6,475 nucleotides of DNA from Mageeibacillus sp. UBA1193 (GTDB taxonomy: Bacteria > Bacillota > Clostridia > Saccharofermentanales > Saccharofermentanaceae), in NCBI GenBank assembly GCA_002310155.1, contig DBYF01000042.1, positions 1 through 6,475 on the forward strand, in the 5' to 3' direction. Positions 1-5,641 of the stretch are shown piece after piece (positions within the stretch are counted from its first letter, which is position 1; every line of letters begins with the position of its first letter). The position numbers and the translations under genes are program-made. A model generated the notes under the pieces. It was not told the origin of the DNA. It ran no database searches and saw nothing but the letters and a program-made list of their open reading frames with translations.

Positions 1-1349
1 TTTCCTTTGGCTTTGTCATACACGCAAGCGGCGCCGGTGATGCCTTCGATCATCTGTGCGTTGACCTCGATCTCGCCGAGCTCGATACGATGGCCCATGT
101 GCTTGATCTGGAAGTCTTTTCTCGAGACGAACATCAGCTCGCCACGCTCGTTGAAGCGTCCGATATCACCGGTACGGTAGATCAGTTCCGGCCAGCCCGT
201 CTGAAGCGGATTGATGGTAAATGCTTCCGCTGTCTTCTCGGGGTTATTCATGTAGCCGAATGTCAGCGAGGTTCCGCGGATGCAGATCTCACCCTGCTCT
301 CCGCTTTCCTTCGTAACTTCCTTATTGTCGTCATCGAGAAGGATGATGTCTGTGTTATCGAACGGGCGTCCGATCGGGATCGCCTCGCCGTCTTCGAAAT
401 CCCTGTCGACTCTGTAGTAGCAGCACATGCCCGTACCTTCGGTCGGTCCGTAGAGGTTCGTGAATGTCGCTTCCGGCAGCGCCTGACGCCACATGCGGAA
501 CTGCTTTAACGGGAACACCTCGGAGCCGAACGCGATTGTCTTTAAATACTTCGGGATCTCTGTCTTGAATGTTCCAAAAGCACTGATGATCGTTAATGCC
601 GAGACGACCCAGCATACCGTGTTGATCTCATGTTCGTTCAGATACTGCACGAGCTTTAACGGCTGCATGAAGAGTGCTTTTGGAACGAAATATGTCGTTG
701 CGCCGAAGCGGATCGTCGGATAGAGCTCCTTGAAGCACGCGTCAAGATACAGCGGTGTCTGGTTGCCGAATACAGTTTCTGAAGAGAAACCAAGCACTTC
801 CGAGAGCTGGTCGATATAGTCGTTGACCGCTCTGTGGCAGCCGACGACTCCCTTCGGAACACCTGTGGATCCTGAGGTAAATACGATGTACAGAGGATCA
901 GTATCGATCGAAGATTTATACACGTCAGTAAGCGCCGCATCATCGATGCCGCAGTCTCCCTCGAGGATCTCGCTGTACTTGACGATCTTCCCTTCGAATC
1001 CGAGCTTATCTGCGAATTCCGCGGTCACATCGTCACAGATCAGGAGCGGTGCTTTTACATTCTCGAGAATAAGATGGATACGCACAGACGGCATCTCCGC
1101 GTCGATCGGGACATAGTAGCTGCCCGCGCGGATGATTCCGAAGAAAGCGGCTACCTCTTCCGGGGATTTCTCCATATAGATTACGACCGGGCTTCTCTTG
1201 ATGCCCTGCTTCAGGACATAGGTTCCGATCGTATCGATCGCGTGATCAAGCTGCTTAAAAGTAAGCGAAGATTTCTCTCCGCAGAATGCCGGCTTATCCG
1301 GAAATTTCGCTACCGTATTCTTCAGGTCTTTCAGCACATGATTATGCAT
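1..1349 (-). CDS. DltA-like amino-acid adenylating ligase (AMP-binding enzyme), 3' end outside window
   Basis: This is a stand-alone adenylation enzyme of the ANL superfamily, closest in layout to D-alanine:D-alanyl carrier protein ligase. Such enzymes form an aminoacyl-AMP from ATP and an amino acid in the cytoplasm, then load it on a carrier-protein thiol. 449 codons are present. Visible motifs are the P-loop core FTSGSTGVPKG (157-167), LDAC with Asp203, the amino-group-binding aspartate (D197 in Bacillus DltA), NLYGPTEGT (298-306), YRTGD (391-395) and GHRIELGEIE (419-428). The C-terminal lid with the catalytic lysine (about 60-70 residues) is missing only because the window ends. The protein begins about ten residues before the family's conserved start, so it is not fused to a condensation domain. 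ATG at 1349 is preceded by AAGGAG ten bases upstream, embedded in the racemase stop. The pocket differs from DltA (Lys207, Gly275), so D-alanine should not be assumed. Alternatives are an amino-acid ligase for a short peptide product or an NRPS-like loading enzyme. Confidence 0.88.
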   Translation of the reverse strand, partial: MHNHVLKDLKNTVAKFPDKPAFCGEKSSLTFKQLDHAIDTIGTYVLKQGIKRSPVVIYMEKSPEEVAAFFGIIRAGSYYVPIDAEMPSVRIHLILENVKAPLLICDDVTAEFADKLGFEGKIVKYSEILEGDCGIDDAALTDVYKSSIDTDPLYIVFTSGSTGVPKGVVGCHRAVNDYIDQLSEVLGFSSETVFGNQTPLYLDACFKELYPTIRFGATTYFVPKALFMQPLKLVQYLNEHEINTVCWVVSALTIISAFGTFKTEIPKYLKTIAFGSEVFPLKQFRMWRQALPEATFTNLYGPTEGTGMCCYYRVDRDFEDGEAIPIGRPFDNTDIILLDDDNKEVTKESGEQGEICIRGTSLTFGYMNNPEKTAEAFTINPLQTGWPELIYRTGDIGRFNERGELMFVSRKDFQIKHMGHRIELGEIEVNAQMIEGITGAACVYDKAKG

Positions 1350-1359
1350 AACTTTAAAA

Positions 1360-1366
1360 CTCCTTA
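1360..1366 (-). promoter_or_regulatory. RBS of the ligase overlapping the racemase stop codon
   Basis: The minus strand reads TAAGGAG here. TAA (1366-1364) ends the racemase and the same bases supply the AAGGAG Shine-Dalgarno sequence for the ligase ATG at 1349, with a ten-base spacer. A ribosome terminating on the racemase would therefore sit on the ligase RBS, which argues for translational coupling of the two enzymes. Confidence 0.7.
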
Positions 1367-2050
1367 TTCCATGCACTCACGCACACATGCACGTGCGAGC
1401 ACATCGATAATATCCACATATCTTCCGTCGAGATCCATCTCGACCATCGCCTGCGAGAGCTCCGTGCATCCGAGTACGATCGCCTGCGCACCGAGTCCGA
1501 AGAGCTCGCCGGAAACCATTTGGAACGCAGTCTGATCGAGCGCGTTTCCCGCCTTCACTTCGTCATAGATCATGGCCATCACGCTCTTCTGTCCACGTTC
1601 TCCCGGCCAGACACAGGTCACGCCGAAGGAAGCCAGTTCATCCTCGTAGATGCGTGTCTCACGCGCACCATCCGTGGCCATGACGCCGAGCGAGGTGACA
1701 CCGTTCTCCTTGCACCAGGTGCCCAGTTCGCGGATCGCGTGAAGCACCGGAAGGCCGATGCCTTCTTCCATTTCCTTGTGAAAAGCATGCGCGGTGATAC
1801 ATGGGATCGCGAGGACTTCCGCTCCGATCGAACGGAGGTTTCTTCCGACCTCGATCAGGGCCGGGCGCGGATCCTCCGCGCTGTCCTCCGCCAGCAGGAA
1901 TGCTGTACGGTCAGGAATGCTCGGGACAGATGCGATCCATGCTTCGATATGTTCCTGGTCAGTGGAGACATTGGTAAACTCGACCACACGGCGGTAGAAA
2001 TACGCCGTAGCCAGTGGCCCCAGTCCTCCGATGATGCCCAGTTTCTTCAA
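1364..2050 (-). CDS. Aspartate/glutamate racemase-family amino-acid racemase
   Basis: This is a 228-residue cytosolic, cofactor-independent racemase of the Asp/Glu/hydantoin racemase superfamily, full length for the family. The N-terminus carries the family signature GIIGGLGPLAT (5-15). Two catalytic cysteines, expected to act as opposite-face acid/base pair, are visible: Cys84 in IPCITAH (82-88) and Cys195 in LGCTEL (193-198). The residue after the first cysteine is Ile85, where I expect Asn (CNTAH/CNTxH), so the substrate pocket may be altered. The start is TTG at 2050: there is no in-frame ATG before residue 93, the glycine-rich first strand begins at residue 5, and AGAGG lies eight bases upstream. 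The gene ends 14 bases before the ligase and shares sequence with its RBS, which suggests it supplies that enzyme's D-amino acid. Substrate cannot be read from sequence; Asp, Glu or a broad RacX-like range are all possible. Confidence 0.88.
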   Translation of the reverse strand: MKKLGIIGGLGPLATAYFYRRVVEFTNVSTDQEHIEAWIASVPSIPDRTAFLLAEDSAEDPRPALIEVGRNLRSIGAEVLAIPCITAHAFHKEMEEGIGLPVLHAIRELGTWCKENGVTSLGVMATDGARETRIYEDELASFGVTCVWPGERGQKSVMAMIYDEVKAGNALDQTAFQMVSGELFGLGAQAIVLGCTELSQAMVEMDLDGRYVDIIDVLARACVRECME

Positions 2051-2058
2051 GCTAATTT

Positions 2059-2063
2059 CCTCT
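2059..2063 (-). promoter_or_regulatory. RBS deciding the TTG start of the racemase
   Basis: AGAGG on the minus strand, within GAGAGGAAA, lies eight bases before the TTG at 2050-2048. It is the only well-placed Shine-Dalgarno near the N-terminus and supports the non-ATG start. A TTG start usually lowers initiation, which may keep racemase levels below those of its neighbours. Confidence 0.65.
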
Positions 2064-2068
2064 CTTTC

Positions 2069-2095
2069 CCGCCGCGCCTGGCGGACGGTTTCCGT
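2069..2095 (-). other. Two adjacent small inverted repeats in the transglutaminase-racemase gap
   Basis: In the 77-base gap the minus strand carries ACGG-AAA-CCGT (2095-2085) followed directly by CCGCC-AGGCGC-GGCGG (2084-2069). No T-run follows; the next bases are the purine-rich racemase RBS region, so this is not a standard intrinsic terminator. It could be an RNA processing or stabilising structure, or chance in a GC-rich spacer. I saw no convincing promoter in this gap. Confidence 0.35.
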
Positions 2096-2127
2096 TTCTT
2101 ATCCGCTATCCGGTGCAACGTCAGGCC

Positions 2128-3753
2128 TTACGGGATCTCCACATCGTACTTGGATGCGTCGTAGTAGAAGTATCCGCGGTGGGTATCCGAATATTCCTTG
2201 ATCTTCTTGGAATCCCACATGAAGAATCGTGTACCGTCGTCCTTCGTCAGGGAGTCGCAGTGATACCATACACCGTCGATCTTGACCGCGTTCCAGAAGT
2301 GCTGCGCGTAAGTGATCGGGTAACGCTCGATCATGAACGTCTCCAGGCCGGCACGTGTGTAGAGCGCGTGGCACGCGGATGCGATATTGAAGCAGTCACC
2401 GATACGGTTCTTGATGCCTTCATATGCGCCCTGGATCCAGCTGATCTTCGTAGCATGACCCTGATACTTGATCGACCAGTCGACCCAGTTAAAGATCGCT
2501 TCGACCTTCTCTTTATCGCTCATGCCCGGCTTGATGATCTGTGCCAGGATCGAGTCACAGAGCTCCCAGAGGTCATCCTCGGTATACGGACGGTAAACGA
2601 CCGTGACCTTGATCTTCACTTCGGTCTTGTTACCGGAGCGGTCCTGCGCGGAGTAAGTAACTTCATATGTTCCCTCTTTGTCGATATCCACCTGGGAGTT
2701 ATCGACGGTGAAGGTGATATCCGGATCGGCGTTATCGATAACATGTACCTTATCCTTAAAGGCGATCGCCTGTCCGGTGATGATGCTGATATCCTTGGTT
2801 CCGGTGATGACCGGCGGTTCCGTATCGGCTTCCAGCTTGATGTGCGATGTCACGATCTGCTCGTTTCCGCCTGCGTCTGTCAGACGGATCTGTACATCTC
2901 TTTCACCCGGCTCATCGAATTTCGGATCCTCGACAAACTCAGCCTTGACCGAGGTCGCGTCCGTAACGCCATCGAGGAGCTCCAGAGGTTCCTTCGGATA
3001 GCAGGCATAGCCTTCGTAGTTGATGCCGACGGCTCTCGGCGGAGTCGTATCCAGCACGTGCAGCACGCTGTCATAGCGGACGCCGCCCACGCTGAAAGAA
3101 ATGGTATAGTCGCCCGGCTCGTCCATCTTGATGGTGCTGAGCGGGGTGATAAGCGCCGCGTTGCTCTCGCCAAAAGCGAAAGTTCCGATGTCCGGCTGCT
3201 TGCTTCCGGCTTCCAGAGTGACCTCCGGATAGATGCCGATAACGTGAAGTTGTGTAGTAGTTGTAGAAATATTGCCTCCGAGGTCACTGCACAGGAGAGT
3301 AACATCCTGCGTTCCGACCTTCTCGAAGTTCGGCTCGCTTTCGTATTTCACAGAGCACGCGGTCTGGTCCTCCATCGTCACGACGAAGTCCGCCGGATCC
3401 ATCTTCTGACCATACATAGTCGTCTTCGGAGACGCTGTCAGCGTCGGCGGGACGGTATCTGTAACGATCAGTTTCGAATCATACGTCTTCTTCCCGATCT
3501 GGATCGAGATCTCATATTCACCCGGTACGGTCACATCGTAGTGCGATGTTCCATATTCAAAAGCTGCCGATTTCTTATCCCATTTGAAACGCACGAAGTC
3601 GGAAGCACTGACCGGTGTTCCGGCTTCAACGGAGCACTCCTTATAAACGCGCTTCTCCTTCTCGATATAGATATTCAGCGCCATGACCAGACCGAACAGC
3701 ACGACCACGGTGATCGCGATGATGATAAGTCTGCGGCGCCAGGACTTCTTCAT
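2128..3753 (-). CDS. Membrane-anchored protein with five Ig-like domains and a C-terminal transglutaminase-like domain
   Basis: The 541-residue protein starts with a short basic stretch and one hydrophobic helix (about 9-30) with no lipobox, so it is probably a signal anchor placing the rest outside the cell. Five beta-sandwich (bacterial Ig/cadherin-like) domains follow, at about 38-99, 100-173, 176-237, 238-310 and 311-386, most joined by D-T-x-P-P linkers. The end (about 390-541) is a transglutaminase-like papain-fold domain. Its probable triad is intact: Cys454 in GDCFNIA, His485 in HFWNA and Asp500 in WYHCD. Bacterial members of this family act as cysteine proteases, amidases or cross-linkers; which applies here cannot be read from sequence. 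The Ig repeats look like a stalk holding the enzyme away from the membrane. ATG at 3753 has GGGGGAAGGA five bases upstream. The next gene, the racemase, is 77 bases downstream. A wall-peptide or surface-protein substrate is inference from the amidase nearby. Confidence 0.88.
   Translation of the reverse strand: MKKSWRRRLIIIAITVVVLFGLVMALNIYIEKEKRVYKECSVEAGTPVSASDFVRFKWDKKSAAFEYGTSHYDVTVPGEYEISIQIGKKTYDSKLIVTDTVPPTLTASPKTTMYGQKMDPADFVVTMEDQTACSVKYESEPNFEKVGTQDVTLLCSDLGGNISTTTTQLHVIGIYPEVTLEAGSKQPDIGTFAFGESNAALITPLSTIKMDEPGDYTISFSVGGVRYDSVLHVLDTTPPRAVGINYEGYACYPKEPLELLDGVTDATSVKAEFVEDPKFDEPGERDVQIRLTDAGGNEQIVTSHIKLEADTEPPVITGTKDISIITGQAIAFKDKVHVIDNADPDITFTVDNSQVDIDKEGTYEVTYSAQDRSGNKTEVKIKVTVVYRPYTEDDLWELCDSILAQIIKPGMSDKEKVEAIFNWVDWSIKYQGHATKISWIQGAYEGIKNRIGDCFNIASACHALYTRAGLETFMIERYPITYAQHFWNAVKIDGVWYHCDSLTKDDGTRFFMWDSKKIKEYSDTHRGYFYYDASKYDVEIP
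2824..3642 (-). repeat. Internal duplication of a two-domain Ig-like unit (A-B-A-B) in the stalk
   Basis: Residues about 38-173 and 176-310 of the transglutaminase protein align as one duplicated two-domain unit. The first halves share an EAG segment near the start and end alike: GEYEISIQIGKKTYDSKL...DTVPP against GDYTISFSVGGVRYDSVL...DTTPP. The second halves share EPNFEKVGTQDV...SDLGGN against DPKFDEPGERDV...TDAGGN. The fifth domain (311-386) is of the same general fold but carries a different consensus, closer to the common DUF5011-like type. The copies have diverged strongly, so the duplication is old. Confidence 0.7.
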
Positions 3754-3780
3754 ATTTTCCTTCCCCCGAAAAACCAGATC

Positions 3781-3807
3781 AAAAACGGCCGGCCCTCACG
3801 GACCCGT
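3781..3807 (-). terminator. Terminator-like hairpin between the CpXC gene and the transglutaminase gene
   Basis: On the minus strand, starting 43 bases past the CpXC stop codon, the sequence from 3807 to 3785 can fold with an inner stem GGTCC/GGGCC (one G-U pair) closed by a GTGA loop, and an outer ACG/CGT stem separated by a three-base bulge. TTTTT (3785-3781) follows directly. This resembles an intrinsic terminator for the upstream unit, though the bulge weakens it. It sits only 27 bases before the ATG of the next gene, so it could equally be an attenuator or allow partial read-through. Confidence 0.5.
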
Positions 3808-3822
3808 CATTTTTATGGTAAT

Positions 3823-3831
3823 ACTATATCA
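3823..3831 (-). promoter_or_regulatory. Possible extended -10 promoter upstream of the transglutaminase gene
   Basis: The minus strand reads TGATATAGT, an extended -10 (TGn) followed by TATAGT, one mismatch from consensus, in an AT-rich stretch of an otherwise GC-balanced region. Initiation would fall near 3816. No good -35 hexamer is seen at 15-18 bases. If used, the transcript would run through the terminator-like hairpin at 3807-3781 before reaching the ATG at 3753. Confidence 0.35.
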
Positions 3832-3850
3832 CTTTTATTTGATTTCGGCA

Positions 3851-4561
3851 TTACGAGTTGCTTATATTCGCCAGTATCTTCATCGACCAGCCCGCGTCGA
3901 TCAGCTCATATTCCGTGCCGGAAGTCTTTCCGACCTTATCCTCGAACATGCGCACGACTTCGTCATAGAGTCCCTCCTGGAACTCGACCCAGTACTGCTT
4001 GCCGTCTTTGCTGAAGATCACGATACCGTCTTTTCCGTTCTGCTGCTCGAAAAGCACTTGTACCACTTCACATCCCGGCTTCTGCTTGAGGAACTGCGCG
4101 AACACGAAAGCCTTGGACAGTTCTACATAGCGGTCATCGAGCCCCGCGTCAGCGATCTTGATCTTCTCGGCAAGATCGTTGATGGTCCTGACGGCACGCA
4201 TGGTGCAGACCTTCGCTGCCTTCAGCATCTCCTCCGACCAGTTCTTCTGCTGCTCATTGAGCTTGGCCAGAGCCTCTTCCGTCTGATCCGGAAGAAGATA
4301 GATCATCAGTGCTTTTGCCATATCGTCATAAAGGAGCGGATAGGTAACGGACATGATCTCTCCGCAGTCCGGGCACGTATACTGGAAGAACGAGCCGTCA
4401 AGGACCTGCTCCTTCTCTTCCGGATGCAGGGAGACATTGACGCAGGCACGAAGTGTCAGCGTGCTCTTCTTTCCGCACTTTCTGCAGGTGATATCGGCTT
4501 TGACGGGCTTGTACTGCTCGTTCTCGCCGGGTGTAAGATTAAACTCTTTCTTGTCGCTCAT
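3851..4561 (-). CDS. CpXC zinc-ribbon domain protein
   Basis: The 236-residue protein has no signal peptide or membrane helix and is probably cytoplasmic. The N-terminal part matches the CpXC family: a four-cysteine zinc ribbon made by TCRKCG (Cys26, Cys29) and TCPDCG (Cys63, Cys66), separated by a strand-rich segment with VNVSLHPEEKEQVLDGS, then the family's YPLLYDDMAKALMIYLLPD stretch (74-92). The middle (about 93-160) is helical and charged. The C-terminal part (about 164-232) looks like a separate small alpha/beta domain. The family's function is unknown to me; zinc binding is inferred from the cysteine spacing. ATG at 4561 is preceded by AAGGAAGGG. The gene begins 18 bases after the amidase stop, so the two are very likely co-transcribed, and a terminator-like hairpin follows its own stop. 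Confidence 0.85.
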   Translation of the reverse strand: MSDKKEFNLTPGENEQYKPVKADITCRKCGKKSTLTLRACVNVSLHPEEKEQVLDGSFFQYTCPDCGEIMSVTYPLLYDDMAKALMIYLLPDQTEEALAKLNEQQKNWSEEMLKAAKVCTMRAVRTINDLAEKIKIADAGLDDRYVELSKAFVFAQFLKQKPGCEVVQVLFEQQNGKDGIVIFSKDGKQYWVEFQEGLYDEVVRMFEDKVGKTSGTEYELIDAGWSMKILANISNS

Positions 4562-4579
4562 AGTTTCCCTTCCTTATTC

Positions 4580-5641
4580 TTAGCGGTTTTTCATCTTATA
4601 GCAGAATGCCGCCGTACCGTTACAGATCTTCTGCTGATAGTCCGGATCGGACAGCAGGCGGTCATCGTCTTCGTTACTCATAAAGCCCATCTCCAGAAGG
4701 AAAGACGGGACGGAAGTCGCCCAGTTCAGGCCGCTGTAAGTCGTTGACGCGTTACAGCCTCTGAACTTGGAACCGGTCGCGTCAGCCAGGCTTTCACCGA
4801 GCCATTTGCCCCACTTGACCTGACTGTCGGCAAGTTCGCCGCGGCTGCATACAAATACACCGATGCCTCTTGCGGACGAGCTGTCCGAGGAGTCACAGTG
4901 CAGGCGGATAAATACATCCGCGTTATTATCGGTAGCGATCTTCGCGCGCTCGATATTCGAGATATCTACATCGTTCGTCGTACGTGTCATGATGACCGTC
5001 GCGCCCATGGACTGCAGATGGTCTCTCATCTTCAGCGCGATCTCCAGAACGACCTCATACTCCGGACGCTTCGTCGCCACACCGGAAGTTCCGGAAGAGA
5101 CCTTCGCCTTCTTCTCATCAGACCACGGAGCAACGGATTCCAGATCGGAATTGGCTTTCTTCTGATGACCCGGATCAAGTACGATCACCATGCCGGACAG
5201 ATCGTAAGATCCTGCCGGTGCCGGATCCTTTTGCTCGGAAGTCGTTTCTTTCGTTGTTTCCTTGGACGTTTCCTTCGTCGGCTCCGGAGTCGGTGTTTTC
5301 GTCGGTTCCGGTGTCGGGGACGGAGTCGGCTCCGGGGTCGGAGTCGCGCTCTCACTCGGAGTCGTCTCTGAAGTCTTCTCCGGTTCGCTCGTCGTAGTTT
5401 CTTCAGAGCCTGTCGTAAAATCTGTATTCTCTGTCGCGGAGATCTCCGGAACGGAGGTATCCATTGTCTCTGATCCCGATAATTCCGTGATGCTTTCCGA
5501 GGTGCCGTTCTTCGCGTTCTTCAGTGAAGAATTATCCGAAGATTTCTTCCATGGTCCGATCGTGAAAAGCAGTACGACTACGGTCAGGACCAGAACTCCT
5601 GTCACCGCCGACATGATCGGGATCAGTTTTTTGTTTCGCAT
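4580..5641 (-). CDS. Membrane-anchored N-acetylmuramoyl-L-alanine amidase (Amidase_3) with a Ser/Thr/Pro/Glu stalk
   Basis: This 353-residue zinc amidase would cut the bond between MurNAc and L-alanine in peptidoglycan outside the membrane. Residues 1-5 are basic and 7-28 form a hydrophobic anchor. About 34-140 is a low-complexity Ser/Thr/Glu stalk ending in PTPEPT and KET repeats. The Amidase_3 domain runs from about 148 to 352. Probable zinc ligands are His159 (LDPGHQ), Glu194 (RPEYE) and His248 (IRLHCD), with catalytic Glu317 (LLEMGFMSN). The roughly 35-residue segment between the first two ligands, with KVSSGTSGV, is typical of a clostridial subgroup as I recall it. Five cysteines in the exported domain (249, 265, 296, 340, 347) could form disulfides. 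ATG at 5641 overlaps the preceding TAA by one base and has a strong AGGAGG site. Roles could be daughter-cell separation, wall turnover or sporulation; context does not decide. Confidence 0.92.
   Translation of the reverse strand: MRNKKLIPIMSAVTGVLVLTVVVLLFTIGPWKKSSDNSSLKNAKNGTSESITELSGSETMDTSVPEISATENTDFTTGSEETTTSEPEKTSETTPSESATPTPEPTPSPTPEPTKTPTPEPTKETSKETTKETTSEQKDPAPAGSYDLSGMVIVLDPGHQKKANSDLESVAPWSDEKKAKVSSGTSGVATKRPEYEVVLEIALKMRDHLQSMGATVIMTRTTNDVDISNIERAKIATDNNADVFIRLHCDSSDSSSARGIGVFVCSRGELADSQVKWGKWLGESLADATGSKFRGCNASTTYSGLNWATSVPSFLLEMGFMSNEDDDRLLSDPDYQQKICNGTAAFCYKMKNR
5234..5341 (-). repeat. Tandem low-complexity repeats coding for the amidase stalk (PTPEPT / KET units)
   Basis: Residues 101-122 of the amidase are built from PTPEPT-type hexads with small variations, and 123-136 from KETS/KETT units. 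At DNA level these are imperfect short tandem repeats rich in TCGG and TCCGG on the plus strand. Such stretches can change copy number by slippage and set the length of a wall-spanning spacer. Confidence 0.75.

Noticed and set aside
2069..2084. Hairpin before the racemase as an intrinsic terminator
   Set aside because: The stem has only five pairs and is followed by purine-rich sequence, not a T-run, so it does not meet the usual terminator pattern.
3796..3810. A four-codon leader peptide (ATG ACG GGT CCG TGA) on the minus strand inside the hairpin region, suggesting translational attenuation
   Set aside because: It has no recognisable RBS and no run of regulatory codons, and so short a frame is expected by chance.
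2113..4014. A 633-codon open frame on the plus strand, antisense to the transglutaminase gene and the start of the CpXC gene
   Set aside because: Its translation shows no domain pattern and crosses two real genes and an intergenic gap. It arises because minus-strand genes seldom use codons whose complements are stops in that frame.
3683..4747. A 354-codon plus-strand open frame antisense to the CpXC gene and parts of both neighbours
   Set aside because: The minus-strand frame has an unmistakable zinc ribbon and family signature; the plus frame has no recognisable motifs and no suitable RBS.
5234..5341. Repeats that could be taken for a CRISPR array or intergenic repeat
   Set aside because: Units are short, imperfect, without unique spacers and in frame with the amidase, coding a Pro/Thr/Glu linker.
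4898..5371. Arginine-rich plus-strand open frame opposite the amidase stalk
   Set aside because: Its composition is a by-product of the complement of the Pro/Thr/Glu repeats. The amidase frame has all catalytic residues and a strong RBS.
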